Source: Coprobacter tertius
Lineage (GTDB): Bacteria > Bacteroidota > Bacteroidia > Bacteroidales > Coprobacteraceae
Direction: 5' to 3'
Length of the DNA stretch: 64,000 bases
Assembly (NCBI RefSeq): GCF_024330105.1
Contig: NZ_JANDHW010000002.1
Location: 186,001 to 250,000, forward strand
The translations under genes were made by a program, and so were the position numbers. Below, in pieces: positions 44,884-54,782 of the stretch. Each line of letters starts with the position of its first letter. Within the stretch, counting starts at the first letter, position 1. The notes below the pieces were generated by a model that worked only from the letters and a program-made list of their open reading frames with translations, was not told the origin of the DNA and made no database searches.

Positions 44884-46893
44884 TCATTTTTTTTGTATTA
44901 CAATTTGTTCGTTACATTTTCCGATCATAGCAGAATAAAAAGTTTGTAAGTCTTTGTATTCTTCAGGAAGGAAAACCGACCTTTTGTTTTCGAACATGAA
45001 TTGTATTTTGATTTTGTTTCCCGATTGTGAAGAGATAAATTTACAACTCAGTGTTTTATCGGTATTTATTATGGTTGTCGTTTTAGGGATTTCATTTATC
45101 TGATAATTTTCAGGTATACTCAATTCTATATTGTAATGTATGAGTTTATTATAATCGAATTCTATGGGGTATTTTCTGTTTACGGCGGTAAACGGAGATT
45201 CTTTAACATAATCAATTAACAATGGATTCAGGTATAACATACTTTCGTTTACGATTGCCTGTTTCGAGAATGTCGCTTTTGAAGATGCCTGGTTTAGGAT
45301 GCTGTCTGGTGCAAAACCCTGATAATCGGTAATATCACATCCAATTTCGTCCCCCCAATATTCCTTTAATTCCTCGATAGAATAATTTCCGAGAGATTTT
45401 TTGTAAGCATAGGCATTTTGTCCCGTAAACTGTATTGCAATATTTCCGGTGATAATTCCTTCATCGTTTAACTGAGCTTTAATTGTAAAACTGGCAGCAT
45501 TGCGGGAAAGATTATCTATATTTTTCCATTCTCCGTTTTCCCTGCCTTTGAAAAGACGACCTTGTTCGACAAGAAGATTTGTATCGAATACATTAATATC
45601 TCCATATTTAGAGCATCCGTCGAGATAAAAATATTTATTGTCAGCTTCTTCTACAGCGACAATAAAGGTATTTAATTTGTCTATAGTCGGAAAAGCCATC
45701 GGGATGCGGCCATTGTCACGAGTACTGATAAGTACGGGATATGCTTTTAATCCTACAGCATTGAGTGTACTGATAAGTATAAAGTTAATTTGAGCACTGT
45801 TACCTACTCCGGTTGTTAAGGCCTCTCTTATGTTTTTCCCCGAAAGGCGATATTTATTATCCCAATTTATTTTTCCTTGTACATATTTTAGTGTGGTACG
45901 AGCTTTTTCCCGGATATTTTCGATTTGAGCGATAACTTCGGTTTCTTCTTTGGGATAGGGGCATTTCATTCGTAAAAGTTTTCCGAAATTATCGTCTTCT
46001 GTAAGGTTATTTTCTAAGTCTTTCCAGGTGCGTGTGAGGGGTTGGTAGTTTCTTCCCGGAAAAGCTAATCCGTCAAGTTCGAAGGTAACTTTAGGGCAAA
46101 AATCATTAAGACACCAAATATAATTTTCGGGCTTTAATGCGGGTACTGTATCGGATATCATAATATATTTGAGCGTTTTTGTAGAAGTGTGCTGGTTTTG
46201 CATACCTTCTTGCAGAGTGAAAGTCTGTGATCCCTGTTCGGTCGTGAAATGAGGGGGAGGCCAGCCCGTGGAAATTGCGTTATAACGGTAATAGTCGGGA
46301 GCTTCGAATGATAATTTACTATGAAATACAGGAATATCTCGTTGGGTTTTCAATTCGGGAACATCCATGTAAAAATCGGAATAAAAAGTATATTTATATT
46401 CAATTACACTACCTACTTTTGCGCCGGGAAGCGTAAACTTTTTTTGCCAGTAATAATCATCGGTCTGCTCATCGAATATATATTCGTTTTTCAGTTTGTT
46501 TTTTATGATTTTACCTTTTTCGAGGTTATATACTGTGCCTTGTAGATCGATTATTTTTTCTTCGGTAGTTTCGTTGATTGTGACTTTTCTGAAATAAGGA
46601 ATCGAGATATTGGCATATTCAAGGCCTTTTTCATTGAGTATTTTTATTTTCGTTTTGTAATCGGTGACGAGTTGGAAACCTTTCTTTTCGGAGTAATCGA
46701 AATATGTTTCGGAATATTCGAAAAGGACTACCGCATCGGCTGACGAGTCGGGTGTATAGGTCGTCATTTTCAATTCGTCGTCATTTACTTTACCGTATTT
46801 AAGATTTATTTTCTGAGAGTATGAAGAGAAAATATTACATAATAATACGAATAAAAGAAAATAGCTGTTTCTTTTTTTATATACAAAGTTCAT
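44884..46893 (-). CDS. DUF3857/transglutaminase-like secreted protein lacking catalytic Cys and His
   Basis: 669 residues. Signal peptide ~1-26 (ending SYSQ). DUF3857 N-terminal half (LKYGKVNDDELKMTTY, VGSVIEYKYTF, TLPGAKVG) and a transglutaminase-like core. At the catalytic Cys the sequence is GVGNSAQINF (Ser366) and at the His it is LNTFIVAV (Thr409); the Asp is kept in YLDGCS (Asp425). It is therefore expected to lack classical transglutaminase or protease activity and may act as a binding or structural protein. About 38 bp separates it from the preceding paralogue. It is closest to the next gene in the array, with the same block order and near-identical length, which shows recent tandem duplication. 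Confidence 0.85.
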   Translation of the reverse strand: MNFVYKKRNSYFLLFVLLCNIFSSYSQKINLKYGKVNDDELKMTTYTPDSSADAVVLFEYSETYFDYSEKKGFQLVTDYKTKIKILNEKGLEYANISIPYFRKVTINETTEEKIIDLQGTVYNLEKGKIIKNKLKNEYIFDEQTDDYYWQKKFTLPGAKVGSVIEYKYTFYSDFYMDVPELKTQRDIPVFHSKLSFEAPDYYRYNAISTGWPPPHFTTEQGSQTFTLQEGMQNQHTSTKTLKYIMISDTVPALKPENYIWCLNDFCPKVTFELDGLAFPGRNYQPLTRTWKDLENNLTEDDNFGKLLRMKCPYPKEETEVIAQIENIREKARTTLKYVQGKINWDNKYRLSGKNIREALTTGVGNSAQINFILISTLNAVGLKAYPVLISTRDNGRIPMAFPTIDKLNTFIVAVEEADNKYFYLDGCSKYGDINVFDTNLLVEQGRLFKGRENGEWKNIDNLSRNAASFTIKAQLNDEGIITGNIAIQFTGQNAYAYKKSLGNYSIEELKEYWGDEIGCDITDYQGFAPDSILNQASSKATFSKQAIVNESMLYLNPLLIDYVKESPFTAVNRKYPIEFDYNKLIHYNIELSIPENYQINEIPKTTTIINTDKTLSCKFISSQSGNKIKIQFMFENKRSVFLPEEYKDLQTFYSAMIGKCNEQIVIQKK

Positions 46894-46931
46894 CGTTTAG
46901 AGGTATTTAAAATATTTATGATAATAGTAAA

Positions 46932-48917
46932 TTATTTATTTTTTTTTAAAACAATCTGTTCGGTACTTTTACTGATCAGTGCCGTGTAAAAATTCTGAAG
47001 GTCTTTATATTCTTCCGGTAGGAATAACCTTTTTTTCTTTTCGACCATAAATTGTAAATTAATTGTATTTTCGGTTGTCGATGAATAGAAACGACATATG
47101 TATGAATTATCGGGATTAACAAGCGTAGTACTTTTGGGTAACTCGCTTACGCTATAATCATCGGGGATTTTGATAGATATATTAAAATGATCGAGATTAT
47201 TATAATCGAATTCTATCGGATATTTTCTCGTCGGAGAACTAAACGGAGAACTACTCATGTAATCGACAATAAGAGGTGTAAAATATATCATATCATCATT
47301 CGTCGTAGTTTGTTTATTAAATTTTAATATAGCTGAAGCTTGGTTTATGAGGGTATCGGAATCATTTTTCTGAAAATCGTTTATTTCTATGTCGTAGCTA
47401 TTATTTGCCGATTCTTTTAGTTCGTCGAGGGTTAAAGTTCCGCATGATCTTTTAAATTCAAAAGCGCATTCACCTGTAAACTGAATTGTCATAGTACCGT
47501 CAATAAGGCCGTTTTCGTCTATTTTTGCCTGAATAAGGTAGCTGGTAGCATTTCTCGATAAATTACTCAGATTTTCCCAATGACTAACAGCAACTCCTTC
47601 GAAAAGCCGGGCATTTTCCGATAATAATTTTATATCGAGTACATTTATGTCTCCGTAAGGAGAACCGCCGTCGAGATAAAAATAAGTACTGTCTGTTTCA
47701 GCGATAGCTATAATAAAAGTATTTATTTGGTTTAGAGATGGAAATGAAGTATTAATTTTACCATTATCTCTTGTACTGATAAATACAGGATAAGCATCGA
47801 GACCGGCTGCTTTTAGCATACTTAGAAGTACGAAGTTTATTTGAGCGTTATTTCCGGTACCATTTTTTAGAGCATCGTTTGTTCCATACCCGCTGAAGCT
47901 ATAATTCCCATTCCATGATATTTTGTTCTGGACGTATTTTAATGCTTTACGGGCTCTTTCTCTCTTGTTTTCTATTTTTTTGAGGTTTTCGGCATCGTCT
48001 TTATAGGGACATTTCATTTCGAGTAATTTCCCGAAATTTTTATCGGCCATAATATTTTGTTCTAAAGTTACCCAATTTTTGGCGTAGGCTTTATAGGTAT
48101 TTCCTGGCAAAGCGATTCCATTTAATTCGAATTCGATTCTGGGGCAATAGTCATCGATACACCAAATATGGGTTTCGGGTTTTAATGCTTTTACTGTGTC
48201 GGCAATAACTTTATATTTTGTTGTTTTAGCTTGTAGGTATTCGTTTTTATATCCATTTGAAAACGAAATTGTTTGTACGCCCGATTCGCTTTTGAATACA
48301 GGTAGATCCCATCCTTTAGCTTGGGCATTGTATCGGAAATATTCGGGTGCTTCGAGACTTAGTTCACTATGCCAAATAGGGATTTTTTTCATCGTTTTAA
48401 GATCTGGAATATCTTCGATAAAGTCGGAACAAAATGTATATTTATATTCGATAACACTTCCTACTTTAGCATTAGGAAATGTAAATTTTTTTTGCCAGTA
48501 ATTCTCATCGCTCTGTTCGTCAAAAATATATTCTTTATTGAGTTTGGTTTTTATGATTTTTCCGTTTTCGAGGTTATAAACATATCCCTGTAAATCGGTT
48601 ATTTCTTCTTTTAATGATGAATTTACTTTGGAATCATAGTACGGAATTGAAATATTAACATATTTGAGACCTTCATCTTTAAGTATTTTTATTTTAGTTT
48701 TATAGTTGGTGATCAAACGTATGCCTTTATTTTCATTAAAGTCGAAATGAGAATCGGAATATTCGAAAAGTACGACGGCAACGGCTGAAGTATCAGGGGT
48801 GTACGTTGTCATCTTAAGTTCGTCTTCATTTACTTTACCGTATTTAAGACTGATGTCTTGTGCTTGAATAAGAAATAAATTCCCTAAAAAAAGGAGAGTT
48901 AAAAATGTGTGTTTCAT
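46932..48917 (-). CDS. DUF3857/transglutaminase-like secreted protein lacking catalytic Cys and His (second copy)
   Basis: 661 residues. Signal peptide ~1-19 (ending IQAQ). Same architecture as the gene downstream, with near-identical stretches such as ELKMTTYTPD and YNLENGKIIK. The Cys position is GTGNNAQINF (Asn357), the His position INTFIIAI (Thr400), and the Asp is retained in YLDGGS (Asp416). The C-terminus ends with KKKRLFLPEEYKDLQNFYTALI, shared in all three. Co-directional with its neighbours; preceded by 131 bp containing a 40-bp palindrome. Function unknown; the enzyme is presumably inactive or works by a different chemistry. Confidence 0.85.
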   Translation of the reverse strand: MKHTFLTLLFLGNLFLIQAQDISLKYGKVNEDELKMTTYTPDTSAVAVVLFEYSDSHFDFNENKGIRLITNYKTKIKILKDEGLKYVNISIPYYDSKVNSSLKEEITDLQGYVYNLENGKIIKTKLNKEYIFDEQSDENYWQKKFTFPNAKVGSVIEYKYTFCSDFIEDIPDLKTMKKIPIWHSELSLEAPEYFRYNAQAKGWDLPVFKSESGVQTISFSNGYKNEYLQAKTTKYKVIADTVKALKPETHIWCIDDYCPRIEFELNGIALPGNTYKAYAKNWVTLEQNIMADKNFGKLLEMKCPYKDDAENLKKIENKRERARKALKYVQNKISWNGNYSFSGYGTNDALKNGTGNNAQINFVLLSMLKAAGLDAYPVFISTRDNGKINTSFPSLNQINTFIIAIAETDSTYFYLDGGSPYGDINVLDIKLLSENARLFEGVAVSHWENLSNLSRNATSYLIQAKIDENGLIDGTMTIQFTGECAFEFKRSCGTLTLDELKESANNSYDIEINDFQKNDSDTLINQASAILKFNKQTTTNDDMIYFTPLIVDYMSSSPFSSPTRKYPIEFDYNNLDHFNISIKIPDDYSVSELPKSTTLVNPDNSYICRFYSSTTENTINLQFMVEKKKRLFLPEEYKDLQNFYTALISKSTEQIVLKKNK

Positions 48918-48995
48918 GGTTTTGTGTTTAAGTTTTACATTAGGCAGTTACGTAAAAATTGTAGGTTAATGAGCTGTGTGATGTATAATTTTATG

Positions 48996-49035
48996 TATAA
49001 TCTATCACTGTAAAATTTTACAGTGATAGATTATA
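48996..49035. terminator. 40-bp perfect palindrome, probable terminator or processing hairpin
   Basis: 20-nt arms (TATAATCTATCACTGTAAAA and its exact complement), no spacer, in the 131-bp gap between the first and second reverse-strand paralogues. It could end the first transcript or make a stable intra-operon hairpin that lowers expression of downstream genes. Confidence 0.6.
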
Positions 49036-49048
49036 TATGTGTGATTGA

Positions 49049-51049
49049 TTAATTTATTTTTTGGAGTTCGATGTATTCTTTACATTGTTGAGTAAGTGAA
49101 TTGTAAAAATCGTGTAATTCTCGATAGTTGTCTGGTAAATAGAACATTTTTTTTCTTTCGAAGGTATATCTGACTTGTATAATATCACTCCTTTGAGAAA
49201 TAGAATAAATGCATTTAATAGAGCTATCGGCAGAACTTAAAAAGTAAGAAGAAGGTAATTTTTTGATGAAATAACCTTGTGGAATTTCGAGATTGACTTC
49301 TATTTCGGTTTTAGTATTATAATCGAATTCTACCGGATATGTTCTGTTTTCTTCAGAAAAAGGATTTTTTTGCATAAAATTGATAATAAACGGGCTAAAC
49401 AGAATTCGATCTCCCGAAACTTCTGCTTTGGTATCAAAATCGAAAACTTCGGAATTTTGGAAAACTGTTTTATCCGGGAATTCTCCTTTATAATTCTTTA
49501 TATTTACGTTATACATCCGAGAGGAGTTATCTGTTCTTTCGGTCATACTGTTCGCCTGATCGTAAAGGCGTTTAAAATTATATGCGCATTGTCCGGTAGA
49601 TTGCATCGAAAATGTTCCGTTTACCTCTCCTGATGGTTTAAGTTTTGCTTCGATTCGGATAATTTGGGTATTTGGAACCAGGTCGTTCAAATCTATCTTT
49701 TCGCATTTACCATTCAGGATACGTGCATTTTCAGCTAGAAGTGACTCATCTAATACATTGAGTCCTCCGAATGGGGAACCGGCATCCATGAAAATATAAG
49801 ATCCGTTCGGTTTTTTTACCGCTACGATAAATGTTGTCATACGGTCGATCGATATTAAATTATCGGGTATTCGGCCTGAAGTTCGTCGGCTGAGGATTAC
49901 TGGGTAAGGTTTTAGTTTTGCAGCTTTTAAAGCGCTCATCAAAACAAAATTTAATTGTGCATTATCTCCTGTTTTATACTGAACCGTATTATTTATATTC
50001 TTAACAAAGAGCTGGTATTTTCCATTCCATTTCCATTTATCCCTTACCAAATTCAGTACGGCCAGGGCACGTTCCTCTTCGTTGGTTATTTTAAGTAGGG
50101 GTTTTATTTCTTTTTTATATGGATATTTAAGTTTGTAGTATTTACCAAAATCAGGGTGGGTATCGAGGTAATGTTCTACATCTTGCCATGTGTTGGTATA
50201 ATGATGGTATGTGCCCGGTCTGAATTTAATTTCTTTAAGTTCGAATTCCAGTCTCGGCCGAAAGTCGTCGGGGCACCATACATAATCGCCGATTTTAAAA
50301 GCGGGTATATCATTTTTAGATAATTTATAGATAGTCGTATTTGTATTTGTTGGTTTATTGGATCGGTCGATTCCAAAAAGAAATGTTTTTTTTCCTGTTG
50401 ATTTTGTAACAGAGGGTGTCGGATATCCTGATGCTTTTACATCATAGATGAAATATTCGGGTATTTCTGCTTTTTTTTCACAATGCAACATCGGGATGTC
50501 TTTTTGTATGTCCAGCATGGGGATATACATAAACAAATCGGAACGGAGAATATATTTATATTCGATGACACTTCCCGGTTTTACATCGGGAAAAGAAAAT
50601 TTCATTTCTTTTGTTATGTCGCTGGTATGCCCGTCGTAAATATTTTCCAGTGTAAGATTTTTTTGTACGATTTTCCCATTTACCAGATTATAAGTGGCCC
50701 CCTGAAGTTCTTCGATCTTTTCTTCGACGGTTTCGTTTAATGTGCGTTTAGAGTAGTACGGAATAGTAATACTTGCATATTTAAGACCTTCGGTAGTTAA
50801 TATTTTTATTTTAGCCGCATATTGCGTAACAACCTGAAAGCCTTTTATGGGATCGGCATCGTAATATACATTTGTATATTCATATATAACCGCTGCTTCC
50901 GCGCTGGTGTCTTTGGCATACGAATTCATTTTTAATTCGTCGGTAGTTACATTACCATATTTAAAACTAATATTTTGGGAATAAACGGTTATTATCACAA
51001 AAAATGTAAATAATAATACAGCACTTCTTCTTATCATATTCGATCTCAT
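49049..51049 (-). CDS. DUF3857/transglutaminase-like secreted protein lacking catalytic Cys and His (third copy, most diverged)
   Basis: 666 residues; the start at 51049 or the in-frame ATG at 51037 both leave a signal peptide (ending VYSQ). N-terminal DUF3857 region (FKYGNVTTDELKMNSY, KPGSVIEYKYILRSD) and transglutaminase-like core, in which KTGDNAQLNF (Asn363) replaces the catalytic Cys and MTTFIVAV (Thr406) the His; FMDAGS keeps Asp422. It is the most divergent of the three degenerate copies and comes first in transcription order, 38 bp downstream of a TATCTTTG -7 element. The C-terminus shares FERKKMFYLPDNYRELHDFYN with the others. Function unknown. Confidence 0.85.
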   Translation of the reverse strand: MRSNMIRRSAVLLFTFFVIITVYSQNISFKYGNVTTDELKMNSYAKDTSAEAAVIYEYTNVYYDADPIKGFQVVTQYAAKIKILTTEGLKYASITIPYYSKRTLNETVEEKIEELQGATYNLVNGKIVQKNLTLENIYDGHTSDITKEMKFSFPDVKPGSVIEYKYILRSDLFMYIPMLDIQKDIPMLHCEKKAEIPEYFIYDVKASGYPTPSVTKSTGKKTFLFGIDRSNKPTNTNTTIYKLSKNDIPAFKIGDYVWCPDDFRPRLEFELKEIKFRPGTYHHYTNTWQDVEHYLDTHPDFGKYYKLKYPYKKEIKPLLKITNEEERALAVLNLVRDKWKWNGKYQLFVKNINNTVQYKTGDNAQLNFVLMSALKAAKLKPYPVILSRRTSGRIPDNLISIDRMTTFIVAVKKPNGSYIFMDAGSPFGGLNVLDESLLAENARILNGKCEKIDLNDLVPNTQIIRIEAKLKPSGEVNGTFSMQSTGQCAYNFKRLYDQANSMTERTDNSSRMYNVNIKNYKGEFPDKTVFQNSEVFDFDTKAEVSGDRILFSPFIINFMQKNPFSEENRTYPVEFDYNTKTEIEVNLEIPQGYFIKKLPSSYFLSSADSSIKCIYSISQRSDIIQVRYTFERKKMFYLPDNYRELHDFYNSLTQQCKEYIELQKIN

Positions 51050-51430
51050 ATTAATATGGTGTTATTTGTTCAGCACTTTTGTGAATCAAAGATAAATAAA
51101 AAATTAATTTCTACTACTTTTTTCATACAGAAAAGCAATGGAGTGCATGAAAATAAAATAATATTAAATTATGTATTATTTGTTGGACTTGAATAATAAA
51201 AGTAAATATTTTTACGTGTAATGTATTTCTGTTTTAAACTTTGTATATAGTTATAAAATATTGAAATTTATTTGATTATATATGACTGCTAAAAAAAAAT
51301 TGAAATGTATGTAATTATATTTAGTTTATTATAAATTGCAGGAATGAAAAAAAATGACGTTTTAATATGAATTGCCGAAATATTTTTTTTATTTTGTCAT
51401 ATAATTAAAAAGCGATGGCTTTTCTTTAAA
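51050..51430. other. 381-bp AT-rich divergent intergenic region
   Basis: No ORF or stable GC-rich hairpin. It contains the reverse -7 element at 51087-51094 and long A/T runs. No matching complete forward promoter for the DUF349 gene could be identified. Confidence 0.5.
51087..51094 (-). promoter_or_regulatory. -7 element for the transglutaminase-like array (TATCTTTG)
   Basis: Reverse-strand TAnnTTTG ending 37 bp upstream of the first gene's ATG. The -33 region is A/T-rich without a clear TTTG. Confidence 0.45.
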
Positions 51431-53254
51431 ATGACGATTATGAATGACTCCCAAGAAACTCTTTTATCACCTGTTAATGGAGGAGAAGAGCAGAACAATG
51501 AAAAAAATTCGGTTTCTCAGGCGGAACCGAATGGTAAAAGCGAAGTAAAGTTAACTCGGCAAGACATTATCGAAAAGATAAGGTCGTTGGTTGATATGCC
51601 CGTTGAAGGGGTAAAGGATGAGATAGATCTGCTGAAACAGAGTTATTATAAAATACGTAAAGCAGAGATGGAGGTTGCGAGAAAACTTTATGAAACCGAT
51701 CATCCTGAAGCTCCCGAGACTTTTGTGGCAGAACCCGATCAGACCGAGGAAGAATTGAAAGAGTTGTTGAATATTTTTAAAGAAAAAAAGACTGCTTTTG
51801 CGGAAGAACAAGAGAAAATAAAAAATGTAAATCTGGCCAGAAAGAAAGAGATACTGGAAGAAATTAAGAGCATGTCTGAAGACTCAGATAATATAAATAA
51901 ACATTATGCCGATTTCCAACAGCTACAGCAAGCTTTTAAAGAAATAACCAATATACCGGCCGGAGAAATAAACGAGTTATGGAAGACTTACCAATTGTAT
52001 GTAGAACGTTTCTATGACTTGTTAAAGATTAATAAAGAATTAAGAGATTACGATTTCAAGAAAAATCTCGATCAGAAAGTTGCTTTATGTGAGGCTGCCG
52101 AGGCATTGGCTGACAAAGAGGATGTAATTGAGGCATTTAAGGCATTACAGGCTTTGCATGACGAATGGAAGGGAATAGGCCCGGTTGCTAAAGAATTGCG
52201 GGAAGAGCTTTGGAATCGGTTTAAAGCGGCCTCGACAGTTGTGAATAAACGGCATCAACAACACTTTGAGCATCTTAAGGAAAACGAGCAGAAAAACGAA
52301 CAGGCGAAGATCGAACTTTGTGCCGAAATAGAAGCGATCGATTTGTCTGAACTGAAGTCGTTTAGTGCCTGGGATGAAAAAACAAAACAGATCATCGCTT
52401 TGCAAGAACAGTGGAAAAGTATTGGTTTTGCTTCTCGCAAGACAAATAATTTGCTGTTTGAGCGCTTTAGAAAAAGTTGTGATGAGTTTTTCAAAAGAAA
52501 AGCCGAATATTTTAAAGAGGTAAAAGACGAGATGGCTCGGAACCTCGAGAAAAAGAAAGCTTTATGTGAAAAAGCGGAAGCTCTTAAAGACAGCACCGAC
52601 TGGAAGGCTACTACCGATGCTCTTATAGCGATACAGAAAGAGTGGAAGACAATAGGTCCTGTTGCAAAAAAATATTCCGATGCAGTTTGGAAACGCTTTA
52701 TCGGTGCCTGTGATTATTTCTTCGAACAAAAAGGGAAACAAACCTCTTCGGTTAAACAGACCGAATTAGAAAATCTGGCTCTTAAAAAAGATGTTATCGC
52801 TAAACTGGATGCTATCGATGAAAATATGGAGTCTTCTGAGGCTGTATCAAAAGTAAGGGAACTGATGAGTGAATGGAATAAAATAGGACATGTGCCTTTT
52901 AAAGAAAAAGACAAAATTTATAAAGAATATCAGATATCCCTCGATAAACATTTCGAACGGTTGAATATGCAAGAAAATAAAAAACGACTTTCTTCGTTTA
53001 CTTTTACAGTTCAACAAATGGCGACATCAGATCAGGCTCAAAATAAATTATACCGTGAACGAGAAAAACTGATGCGTACTTATGATCATCTTAAGAACGA
53101 GTTGCAGACTTATGAAAATAACATGGGATTCTTGAATATCTCATCGAAGAGCGGTAGTGGCATGCTGAAAGAAATGGAGAGAAAAATGCAGAAACTTAAA
53201 GAAGAAATGCAATTGCTGGTGAAGAAGATCGAAACGATTGACGAAAATTTGTAA
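51431..53254 (+). CDS. DUF349 repeat protein, coiled-coil rich
   Basis: 607 residues, no signal peptide, strongly charged and helical. A low-complexity acidic N-terminus (~1-45) is followed by about five DUF349 repeats, each with a W-K-x-I-G core: DEWKGIGPVAKELREELWNRF, EQWKSIGFASRKTNNLLFERF, KEWKTIGPVAKKYSDAVWKRF and SEWNKIGHVPFKEKDKIYKEY can be aligned. The last ~80 residues (LYREREKLMRTYDHLKNELQ) form a coiled coil. DUF349 proteins are conserved in Bacteroidetes and actinobacteria; no molecular role is established to my knowledge. Starts at ATG 51431 or 51440. It stands alone before the sugar-transferase operon. Confidence 0.9.
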   Translation: MTIMNDSQETLLSPVNGGEEQNNEKNSVSQAEPNGKSEVKLTRQDIIEKIRSLVDMPVEGVKDEIDLLKQSYYKIRKAEMEVARKLYETDHPEAPETFVAEPDQTEEELKELLNIFKEKKTAFAEEQEKIKNVNLARKKEILEEIKSMSEDSDNINKHYADFQQLQQAFKEITNIPAGEINELWKTYQLYVERFYDLLKINKELRDYDFKKNLDQKVALCEAAEALADKEDVIEAFKALQALHDEWKGIGPVAKELREELWNRFKAASTVVNKRHQQHFEHLKENEQKNEQAKIELCAEIEAIDLSELKSFSAWDEKTKQIIALQEQWKSIGFASRKTNNLLFERFRKSCDEFFKRKAEYFKEVKDEMARNLEKKKALCEKAEALKDSTDWKATTDALIAIQKEWKTIGPVAKKYSDAVWKRFIGACDYFFEQKGKQTSSVKQTELENLALKKDVIAKLDAIDENMESSEAVSKVRELMSEWNKIGHVPFKEKDKIYKEYQISLDKHFERLNMQENKKRLSSFTFTVQQMATSDQAQNKLYREREKLMRTYDHLKNELQTYENNMGFLNISSKSGSGMLKEMERKMQKLKEEMQLLVKKIETIDENL

Positions 53255-53272
53255 AATTGAAATAATGCTTTT

Positions 53273-53313
53273 CCGGCTCACGATGATTCCATTTAGGGGT
53301 TATTGTGGGCCGG
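53273..53313 (+). terminator. Weak hairpin after the DUF349 gene
   Basis: CCGGCTCAC (53273-53281) pairs with GTGGGCCGG (53305-53313), one wobble, 23-nt loop. No T tract follows, so a terminator role is uncertain. Confidence 0.35.
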
Positions 53314-53359
53314 TTCTTGCCATATAACAAGGATAAGGATAGTTAATTAACAGAAGCAA

Positions 53360-54754
53360 ATGAAGAACAAAAATAACGGACGGTACGGATATCTTTTGCA
53401 GACGATAATCGTAATAGTCGATTTTCTGTGTCTTAATCTGGCTTTTTTTCTTGTATATCTGTTTTCAGATGCAAATGAAGGCTTTGTCATACACGGGAAA
53501 ATAGTATGGCTGTTACTTAACTTTTCTTATGTGCCGGTAGCGTTTGTTTTCAGTCATTTTCATAATGAACGTATAATTTATGCCGATCGTGTATTTATAA
53601 AGGCTTTGATGTCTATTGGACTTCACGCACTTATATTCGGTATTCTTATTTTGTTTTTACAGGTAGAAGATGTTTCGAATAAAACGATTCTGTTGTATTT
53701 CTTTATTTTCTTTGTTCTGTTAAGTTTTTGGTGGGTGACTTCTCGGTTGTTATTGAAGAGAATACGCCGAAAAGGAATGAATTTCAGACGTATAATTATT
53801 GTCGGAGCCGGAAAGACAGGTCAACTTCTTTATAAAAATCTTCAATCTGATGCCGGGTACGGGTATAAATTTATGGGATTTTTCGATGATAATATCAGTT
53901 TAAACGGTAAGATACCTTTGTATCGGGGAACGACGGATAAAGTGGAAGAGTTTGCATTAGCAGAACATATTGATGAAATATATTGTGCTTTACCGGGATC
54001 GCAAGATGAAAAAATATTGAGGCTTATCAGGTTTACCGAACTAAATATGATACGATTTTATATAATTCCCGAAATAAATAGGTATGTATTTAAAAGGATG
54101 CATTATCATATGTTGGGGGATGTTCCGGTGTTGACCTTACGAGACGAGCCGTTGGAAAACCCTTTTTCTCGATTTTTCAAACGCTCTTTCGATATAATTT
54201 TTTCACTGATCGTTCTTTTATTTTCTCCTTTTTGGTTGTTACCGGCTGCTATTGCAGTGAAACTTTCTTCTCCGGGGCCTGTATTTTTCGTGCAAAGGCG
54301 TACCGGTTATAAAGGTCGGGAATTTAATTGTTATAAATTCCGTACGATGAGGGTAAACAATGACGCAGACCATAAACAAGCTACGCGTAACGATCCTCGG
54401 AAAACTAAAATCGGGGAGTTTTTTAGAAAAACGAATATTGATGAGTTACCCCAATTTATAAATGTTTTACGGGGTGATATGTCGGTTGTAGGACCCAGAC
54501 CTCATATGCTTCGTCACACAGCCGATTATTCGAAAGTAGTGGATAAATATATGGTTCGTCATTTTGTGCGTCCGGGTTTGACCGGGTGGGCACAAGTAAA
54601 CGGTTTGAGGGGAGAGACCAAAGCGCTTTGGCAAATGGAACGACGTGTTGAATTTGATGTATGGTATATCGAAAACTGGAATTTCTGGCTCGATATAAAA
54701 ATTATTTTCAAAACGATTGTGAATGCCCTCAGAGGAGAAAAGAATGCATTTTAA
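53360..54754 (+). CDS. Undecaprenyl-phosphate sugar-phosphate transferase (WcaJ/WbaP-type)
   Basis: 464 residues. Four or five N-terminal membrane helices (~10-130), then a Rossmann-like CoA_binding_3 region (IIIVGAGKTGQLLYKNL at ~150), then one membrane re-entrant helix and the catalytic bacterial sugar-transferase domain: KRSFDIIFSLIVLLFSPFWL, SPGPVFFVQRRTGYKGREF, YKFRTM, RKTNIDELPQFINVLRGDMS and VGPRPH, and C-terminal RPGLTGWAQVNG. It loads a sugar-1-phosphate, often glucose, onto undecaprenyl phosphate and so starts capsule or exopolysaccharide units. The UDP-glucose dehydrogenase gene follows after 28 bp, consistent with a uronic-acid-containing polymer. Confidence 0.92.
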   Translation: MKNKNNGRYGYLLQTIIVIVDFLCLNLAFFLVYLFSDANEGFVIHGKIVWLLLNFSYVPVAFVFSHFHNERIIYADRVFIKALMSIGLHALIFGILILFLQVEDVSNKTILLYFFIFFVLLSFWWVTSRLLLKRIRRKGMNFRRIIIVGAGKTGQLLYKNLQSDAGYGYKFMGFFDDNISLNGKIPLYRGTTDKVEEFALAEHIDEIYCALPGSQDEKILRLIRFTELNMIRFYIIPEINRYVFKRMHYHMLGDVPVLTLRDEPLENPFSRFFKRSFDIIFSLIVLLFSPFWLLPAAIAVKLSSPGPVFFVQRRTGYKGREFNCYKFRTMRVNNDADHKQATRNDPRKTKIGEFFRKTNIDELPQFINVLRGDMSVVGPRPHMLRHTADYSKVVDKYMVRHFVRPGLTGWAQVNGLRGETKALWQMERRVEFDVWYIENWNFWLDIKIIFKTIVNALRGEKNAF

Positions 54755-54782
54755 TGGTGTCAGGAGTAAATATAAGTTGGAT

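Noticed and set aside
54723-54782. Upstream in-frame extension of ugd
   Set aside because: It would put 20 residues before a Rossmann motif that begins at MKTAIVGTGYVG and overlaps the transferase gene.
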